Source of the DNA: Cepaea nemoralis
Lineage: Eukaryota > Mollusca > Gastropoda > Stylommatophora > Helicidae
NCBI GenBank assembly: GCA_014155875.1
Contig: JACEFZ010012625.1
Span: forward strand, 62,001 to 126,000
DNA: 64,000 nt
Reading direction: 5' to 3'
Each line of letters starts with the position of its first letter. Within the stretch, counting starts at the first letter, position 1. Both the position numbers and the translations under genes were made by a program. Of this stretch, positions 57,863 to 64,000 are shown piece by piece. The notes under the pieces are model-generated. The model worked only from the letters and a program-made list of their open reading frames with translations. It was not told the origin of the DNA and did not search any database.

Positions 57863-58139
57863 GTATATGGATGAAGTAAAGATGTAGCTTTATCAGTAAA
57901 ACTTTTAATCAAATTATTGTCTTTCTGAAATGTATTGTTAATATTTTATTTGCACACAGTTGCTTGATGACGATCGGGTATCACCTGTAGCGCATGATGC
58001 TCCCTACCGGACGAAGAGACTCCATTGTAATCCCCATTAACCTGGTTATCTCTATCAATGTTGCTGAGAGGCAATGGCTGTCTTGGAACATACTGGCCAC
58101 ATTATGAGAAGATAAAAACTGCAATATGATGTGACAACA

Positions 58140-58650
58140 TGAACAGATTTGTGGAAAGAGAGATAGAGGAAGACAGCATGAGAAAATCCTTGACAGTCTT
58201 GTGTCATAGCAATAAGTTTTTCTCTTATCTAGGACATGTAATAACAGATGATGGCAGACATGAAATGGAAATGAAAAAGAGAATAGGAATGGCCAAAAAT
58301 GCTTTCAACAGCATGAAATCAGTATTAACATCTAGAGAGATTAACAAGACATGAAATATGAGAATTGTCAAATGTTTCGTATATTTAACACTACTGTATG
58401 GCGCGGAAGCCTGGACATTGAACAAGCAACTAGAAAGTCGAATAGAGGCCCTGGAGATGTGTATATGCAGAATAATGTGTCATATGTCATGAAAATAAAA
58501 ACAATCAAGTACAGAGATTATAGAAAAACTGGGAATGAAAAGAGAATTGATGAAAAAAATAAAAAAGACGGGAGTGAAGTATTTCGGCCACGTTAAAAGA
58601 GTTTTGTTGAGAAGCATGATGGCCTACTCCGACCGGCAAGGCACGGGGTG
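58140..58650 (+). pseudogene. RTE-like LINE 3' end with GAT-type tail, in the ZNFX1-like intron
   Basis: Forward phrases FSYLGHVITDDGRHEMEMKK, RIGMAKNAFNSMKSVLTS and a GAEAWTLNKQ-type segment across a frameshift. Then VKYFGHVKRVLLRSMMAYS and a short GATGATGATGA tail (58650-58662). Several frame breaks. It is related to the fragment at 15385-15616. Confidence 0.8.
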
Positions 58651-58724
58651 ATGATGATGATTGTCCTTCTAAGCATTGGGTTGGAGTCCGTTGACAATAA
58701 TATCTGAAGCTCATGAAGAGTTTC

Positions 58725-58915
58725 CATAAAGGGTGGAGCTTCCATGGGGTGGAGTTCCATGGAGGGTGAAGATTCCATGGAAGGTGAAATTCCTATGAAG
58801 GGTGAAGTTCGCACGGAGGGTGAAGTTCCTATAAAGGGTGCTGTTCCCATAGAGGGTGGAGTTCCCATGAAGGGTGGAGTTCACATGGGGGGGGGGGGGG
58901 GGGTGGAGTTCTCAT
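58725..58915. repeat. 18-bp minisatellite plus G run
   Basis: About ten units of the type GGAGTTCCCATGGAGGGT, each giving six residues in frame. A G17 run follows at 58888-58904. It is intronic if the gene model is right. Confidence 0.9.
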
Positions 58916-59137
58916 GGAGAGAACACGACCAACCAAAACCTTATCCCAGACAGTGGATGCATGCAGTGCTGAATCGTGACCTGGTTACACCCAAATATGT
59001 CTCTCCGCAGATGTGAAGTTCCATTAGAGCTGATTCCATGCCGTTGATTTATGGACCCGGAGAGGGGAAGGAGAGCTTTTCAACACACGGTCTCTGGAGT
59101 CGGTACTTCAGACACGTGTTGGAATAACAGTCTACAC

Positions 59138-60433
59138 CAGAGGTTGCCAAACCACGGCCCGCTGATCATCTGTGGCCCGCCAGCTGTCAGAAAGTGGCAC
59201 GCGAGGCCTCGTTATTTAATATGATATTTTTATGTGTGAAAGTTCTGTCACGTTTTTGGGCACTGAAAAAATAGTGTCTATCTGTTTTTTGTCTGAATTA
59301 AATGAATTACCTACAGAATGGGAATGTCTGCTGAACGATGACTGGCTTAATGACTTGGCATTTTTGGTGGACATCACGTCTCATTTAAACTCTTTAAGTG
59401 CGAGGATTCGGGGGGGGGGGGGGGGGACTATTCACAAATGTGTGCGATGACATTTCTTCATTTAAAATGAGACTAAGACTGTTTATCTGACAGCTGACTG
59501 AAGGGACTTTAGAGGCGTTTCCAAATCTGAAGACGCTTGTGGTGGAAAAGAAATATGACTTGATACAGTACAAAGTAAAAGTTGAAAGTCTTCTGAATAT
59601 CCTTCAGTCGAGATTTCAAGAGTTCACAACAGAGGAGGATAATGTTGCTCTCTTCATAAATTCGTTCGTATTTCTTGATGCCAAGATCTGTCAATTACAG
59701 CAAAACCTTCAGCGCGACGTAATTGATTTGAAATGCAATTCTGCACTCAGATGTAAATTTCTGGAGCAGCCTGCTTCACCTTCAGCTGATCATATGTTTT
59801 CATTCTGGTGACTATTGCCTGTCGAACAATTTGAACACTTGCGTTCATTCGCCCGGAGATACATTTGTCGTTTCGGTTCGACTTATAGATGCGAGCAGTC
59901 ATTTTCCGCAATGATCGTTGTAATAAACAAGCAACGTTCCAGGCTCAAAGACAGTAACCTAGCTGCGCTTATGACTTTGGGCACGACAGATTTGTGCCCA
60001 GACATTGATAAACTGCCATCTGAACTTAAGTAACTGGTTATGAAGAACAGTTAAAATTGTAAATTAATTATATTAATAGCGATTTTCGAAACTAATTAAA
60101 AATTTATTTTTAAATGAACTTATTTAACTTTAAACCAAAATTTAAAAAAAAATTACCGCAGTGTAGTACTTACACTGACTGCCTTTAACGGTTTAGAATT
60201 TTGTTGATGAAAGTTAAGAAAGTAAGAATGATATTGCACGACTTTTATAATTGTATAACATTGTAGCCCGCTTAACTACCAAAAATAGTAGATTTGACCC
60301 TCTGCTTGAAAAGCTTGGGAACTACTGCTCTAGAGCATTTGGTTTGACGCTGAGCTCCGCTGATTGTATCGCCCAGCTGTCGCTCCTTGGGAGAATATTA
60401 TAGTGTTTGCTCTCTCTAGTAAGGGAACTACTG
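59138..60433 (+). mobile_element. hAT transposon, internally deleted, 8-bp TSD
   Basis: The left end CAGAGGTTGCCAAAC and a right end GGGAACTACTG are flanked by perfect GTCTACAC repeats (59130-59137 and 60434-60441). The same GGGAACTACTG also occurs inside at 60317-60327 and there aligns better with the left terminus (11 of 15 bases of CAGTAGTTCCCAAGC). The element thus seems to have two 3' termini. Size is 1.3 kb. Confidence 0.85.
59233..60033 (+). pseudogene. hAT transposase C-terminal half (GTF2IRD2-like)
   Basis: WLNDLAFLVDITSHLNSL (59340-59395) is typical of the GTF2IRD2/Charlie group. A G15 expansion at 59411-59427 shifts the frame, and coding resumes with SFKMRLRLF, FPNLKTLVVEKKYDL and the dimerisation part YRCEQSFSAM, INKQRSRLKDSNLAALM, CPDIDKL near the stop. 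An in-frame TGA at about 59809 interrupts it. The N-terminal BED finger and the first catalytic block are missing. Confidence 0.85.
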
Positions 60434-60441
60434 GTCTACAC

Positions 60442-60864
60442 CAACCTCGCTCCGTTAGATGCAAAAGCCCATTTCTAGACTAAGACGATCTAAATATCAT
60501 TGCATCGAGTTACAACTCAGTCATTTCAGGATTGTCGGCCAGACAATTTACCAACCAAACTAATTATTTGCTCGCTTATCTCATCACACGCCAGTTTGGG
60601 TCCCTTAGAAAAAGCACAGAAAAGTAACATGCATGTATGGTGTGATACACCTATTGAAAACAGACTTAAACTTTACGTTAGTGATAAGCTAGTCACATAT
60701 TCATTTAACTTTTATTAAGTGTTCTCCATCTTCTTCTTATTTCTACTTCTTACTACTTAATGCCATGTCAGATATCAAGATGAAATTATATTAGCCGAAA
60801 CAGTAACTAAATAACATCGCATCTTTATTCATCTTGTTGGGTGGGTCTTTAATACATATTAGAT
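60442..60864. other. No recognisable gene
   Basis: Intronic in the proposed model. It contains a 72-codon frame without known similarity. Confidence 0.35.
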
Positions 60865-60936
60865 AGTTAATTAGTAAGTTAATTAGTAAGTTAATTGGTT
60901 AGTTTATTGGTTAGTTAGTTAGTCAGTCAGTCAGTC

Positions 60937-61010
<74 letters not shown>

Positions 61011-61040
61011 GTAGGCAGGTAAGTAAGTAGGAAGGTAGAT
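60865..61040. repeat. (TTAG)n microsatellite
   Basis: TTAG/TCAG/GTAG units, nearly pure at 60935-61010. The same tetranucleotide is the tail of the retroposon at 7950. Confidence 0.95.
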
Positions 61041-61044
61041 AGGT

Positions 61045-61250
61045 AGTTGCACGTCCTTTACTCAGAATTCGTTGGCTGTTTGTGCTCCTGGGTAAGTTTA
61101 CGTTCAGTAGTTTGCCATTGCTTTCTGAACGACTGGCGCTCATACCTTCGTGTAATGCATATCAATGCAAAGCTGTCTGCTTCTAAATCGCCCGCAGCTG
61201 TGTTTCGAACGCGTGATGTCGGACATTCCAACCCTTTCGCCACAGAGCAG
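61045..61250 (-). mobile_element. tRNA-SINE, copy 1 of a tandem pair
   Basis: The reverse strand has a head with CTCTGTGGCGAAAGGGTTGG, a B-box-like GCGTTCGAAACACAGCTGCG (61190-61210), and AGAAAGCAATGGCAAACTAC (61105-61125). Same family as 44190-44415. Confidence 0.8.
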
Positions 61251-61261
61251 GTTAAAGTTAG

Positions 61262-61480
61262 CTGCATATCCTTTACAGAGCGATGCAGTCAACCCCAGCA
61301 TTTTTGGCCGTTTGTAAATTCTAGCAAGATTACGTTCAGTAGTTTGCCTTTGCTTTCTGAACGACAGGGACTCATACCATTGTACGGAAACCAACTCAAT
61401 GTGGTCTGCTTCCAGATCGCCCACATCTGTGTTTCAAACGCAATATGTTGGATTGCAAAATGCATTCGCCACAGAACACA
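61262..61480 (-). mobile_element. tRNA-SINE, copy 2 of a tandem pair
   Basis: Same order of blocks as copy 1: TTCTGTGGCGAATGCATTTT head, GCGTTTGAAACACAGATGTG (61425-61441), and AGAAAGCAAAGGCAAACTAC (61341-61361). The adjacent copies have the same orientation and are clearly diverged, so they are separate or old duplications. Confidence 0.8.
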
Positions 61481-61632
61481 CATGTAATAGCGTAAAAATA
61501 GCTCTGGTCACGTGAACAAAAAAAATTACAGACCACGGAAGTAAATGTCTGAGTTCTGAATGAAAGGGAAATATATATTAGGAAACTGAATATTTAGAAA
61601 ATATATACTAATGATTTGTTGTTATATTCTAG

Positions 61633-64000
61633 ATTCTCACAATCAAAGAAACTGGAGAAGAAAAAAAACTAGTAGAGAAGGAGAAGGTAACAAGAGAGCT
61701 GCAGATGTGGCCTCTGAAAAAGCCAGGAAACATCAATATGAGAAAAGCGATCTGCTCAATAACACTAGGCAACAGCCTGTTGATTCACATATGCTGAAAG
61801 CGTGGATAGAAATGGGGGACGCTGACAATGTGGTTCTGCTGATTTGTTCACAAATGAACCAGCTGGAGATGTTACTAAATCAGCCGAAGTTACAAGAAGA
61901 TTCGCTTGTGTCTATCATTAAGGCTCTTAGCAATGCGCTAAATGCCCATCACAATGAGGAACTAATAAAACAACTGATGGACAGGCTCTGCAGAACTAAA
62001 TTCTTTGACCATTTGATAATTTACACAAAAGAAAAGCAAATAAGTAGCAATACCTGGGATGACTCCCTACAGTTTCTAATATGTTGCTCAAAATTACTGG
62101 AAGAAATATTAAACAAGCTACCTCGATTCGCTAAAACCTGTATGACAGTGGCATCAGATCTGCTAGACACTGCCCGGAGCACGGAATCAGTACAAGGAAA
62201 TACGTCATTGCTGGCTAACATTTCTTCTCTTTATGAAAAATCAAAGAAAGTCTTTTTGGCAGAAAAAAGGTTTGAGCAGAAAATACATGGTGGGGTATGG
62301 ATGTCTAACAATTCAGAGGAACCCCCGGATAATTTTTTGGATCTCCCAATCATACCAACTAAAATGGATCTAGAAGAGGATGCCAACCCATTTATCCGTT
62401 CTACAAGGATTGACGGGGGATACACGGATGTTCATCAGTATCTCGATGTCCAGTTCCGCCTCATGAGGCAAGACTTCCTGATTCCACTGAGAGAAGGCCT
62501 CGCAGAATTTAAGAAAAATTGCGGGAAGAAAGGTTTCAGGTCGTCTCATTTAAGATTTTACTTTAATGTCCGTATCGTTGGAACAATATTTAATAAAGGA
62601 ATTGATCACGTTCTCCATGTTGATGATTCTAAATTGCAACAAACTCAGCGACAAAATTCTAAGTGCTTGATGTTCGGTAACCTTTTGTGTCTCTCTAAAG
62701 ATAACTTCGAAACAGTTATCTTTGCAACTGTGGCACATGATATAACAAAATTGGATAAAGGATTCATTGTTGTCAATGTCAAAACTGGCCTTGATGATGT
62801 CTTCAATTCTTCTTCCAATGATGTGTTTGTTATGGCTGAAACACAAGCTTATTTTGAACCTTACTGCCATGTCCTTGAAGGTCTTCAGGAGATGATAACT
62901 AAACTACCACTGCAGGATTATATCATCCTTTGTAAGACAGAATTGCAGCCCCCTCGATACTTGTTACCTTCGGGTGGAGTAGGTTGCTTTCCTGTGTATG
63001 ATCTGTCGTGTTTAATGGAAGACCAATTGTCATGTAAGGTTCCTGTACTCACAACGGTGAAGTGGCCAGGAGCTGACATGATGTGTTTGAATGAATCCCA
63101 GAGAGCAGCTGCCCAGTTAGCACTGACCAAAGAGCTAGCAATTATTCACGGACCTCCAGGCACAGGAAAAACATATGTAGGTCTCAAGGTCATGCAGGTG
63201 TTATTAGAAAACAAACATATCATCGCTGGGAAAGATGAGAACAGCAGTGACCCAATCCTTGTCATCTGCTACACAAATCATGCCCTTGACCAGTTTCTGG
63301 AAGGGGTCCTTAACTTTTGTCCTGATGGGATTGTTCGTGTTGGTGGCCAGAGTAAATCAGAACAATTGAAAATGTTTAACTTGAACGAGATAAGACACAG
63401 ATGGAGAAGAGAACATTTTTACAAGAAAGGAAAGTATGTTTATGACAGTGATAGAATGCGAGATATTTCTAACAAAATAAGTGCCCTTCATGAAATTATG
63501 GAATCGTTGCAAACAGACATCATAAATGAATATACTATAGCAACGTATATTAGCACGATACATCGAGAATGCCTGTTATCTGAAAGAGCCAACATAAAGA
63601 GTGATGGCGCCCAAATACATGCATGGCTTGCAACTTCCAATCAGACCACTGAATCAATACTTTCAAAGATGATCAAGAAGCATCTAACCTTGCTTATTTT
63701 GAAAAATAAAGAAGAGCCTACGGAATTATCAAAGTTATTTCCCAGCATGAACATAATCCAGAGGGCACATTTCTACTGTTATTATTTAAACAGATATGAA
63801 CAAACATACGAACACGAAATGCAACAGCTTTCAACAAAGCCGATAACTCAAGATAGACCAAACAGAAGGTATGAAATAGAACACTGGCTAAAAACTGCGC
63901 GAACACACATATTGCCAGATCATCAGCTTCGGATGATTCTGCCTGAAGGTGTTTATGAAACCATATTGAAGAGTTTACACCCACTTCACCAGTCCATGAG
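61633..64000 (+). CDS. ZNFX1: ZNFX1-like SF1 RNA helicase, large exon (3' end outside window)
   Basis: An acceptor (TTGTTGTTATATTCTAG) ends at 61632, and a TAG just upstream closes the frame there, so the exon start is well placed. The frame is open for 788 codons to the window edge. After a basic tail comes a helical region starting DSHMLKAWIEMGDADNVVLL (about residues 47-66), which resembles the ARM-like part of ZNFX1, then QYLDVQFRLMRQDFLIPLRE (about 266-285). The Walker A box GPPGTGKT is at residues 506-513 and CYTNHALDQFLEG, the family-typical motif Ia, at about 545-557. The DEAD-type box and zinc fingers would lie beyond the window. In animals ZNFX1 proteins act in RNA defence: in nematodes in inherited small-RNA silencing, in mammals as a sensor of double-stranded RNA. 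Whether this copy does either is unknown. Confidence 0.9.

Overview
This is nuclear DNA from a multicellular animal, not a bacterium or a plasmid. The grounds are split coding exons with splice signals, non-LTR retrotransposons, hAT and mariner transposons, many tRNA-derived SINEs, large microsatellites, and a TTAGGG-type telomere-like block. A ZNFX1-like helicase gene runs off the right edge. The mix of RTE-like and I/Jockey-like LINEs with tRNA SINEs and a divergent ZNFX1 suggests a marine invertebrate, perhaps a mollusc or another lophotrochozoan. That is inference; nothing here proves a phylum.

Layout. 0-5 kb: an AT-rich satellite, a SINE and an interstitial telomere-like block. 5-6.5 kb: a candidate exon followed by very long (ACT)n arrays. 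6.5-11 kb: the most complete copy of one RTE-like LINE (family A), disrupted by two later retroposons. 11-17 kb: SINE, LINE and MITE debris. 17-24.7 kb: an old 35-40 bp satellite that has taken in at least eight later insertions. 25-28 kb: reverse-strand copies of LINE families A and B. 29.4-33.4 kb: a ZBED5-like hAT transposon with a perfect 8-bp target duplication, itself interrupted by two LINE fragments. 35-45.3 kb: microsatellites, mariner relics, a foldback element carrying a SINE, and an inverted pair of mariner 3' ends. 46.3-53.4 kb: a 7.2-kb array of a ~21-bp monomer. The monomer resembles a tRNA A box, and the array joins the body of a tRNA-derived SINE. 55-57.6 kb: a defective LINE (family D).

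The only confidently recognised host gene is at the right end. One large exon (61633 to beyond the window) encodes a ZNFX1-type SF1 helicase with its P-loop. A smaller upstream exon (57690-57862) joins it in phase across a 3.77-kb intron that holds a LINE tail, a hAT element, a microsatellite and two SINEs. Three other open segments with splice-like borders (5016-5265, 34968-35204, 45316-45481 reverse) may be exons of unrecognised genes. Everything else with protein similarity is broken transposable-element sequence.

No compact new multi-gene system is visible. The most unusual signal is the A-box satellite with its 2.6-kb higher-order duplication. Next come the telomere/hairpin composite and several datable nested insertions. 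All similarity calls are from reading and memory of families; no search was run.
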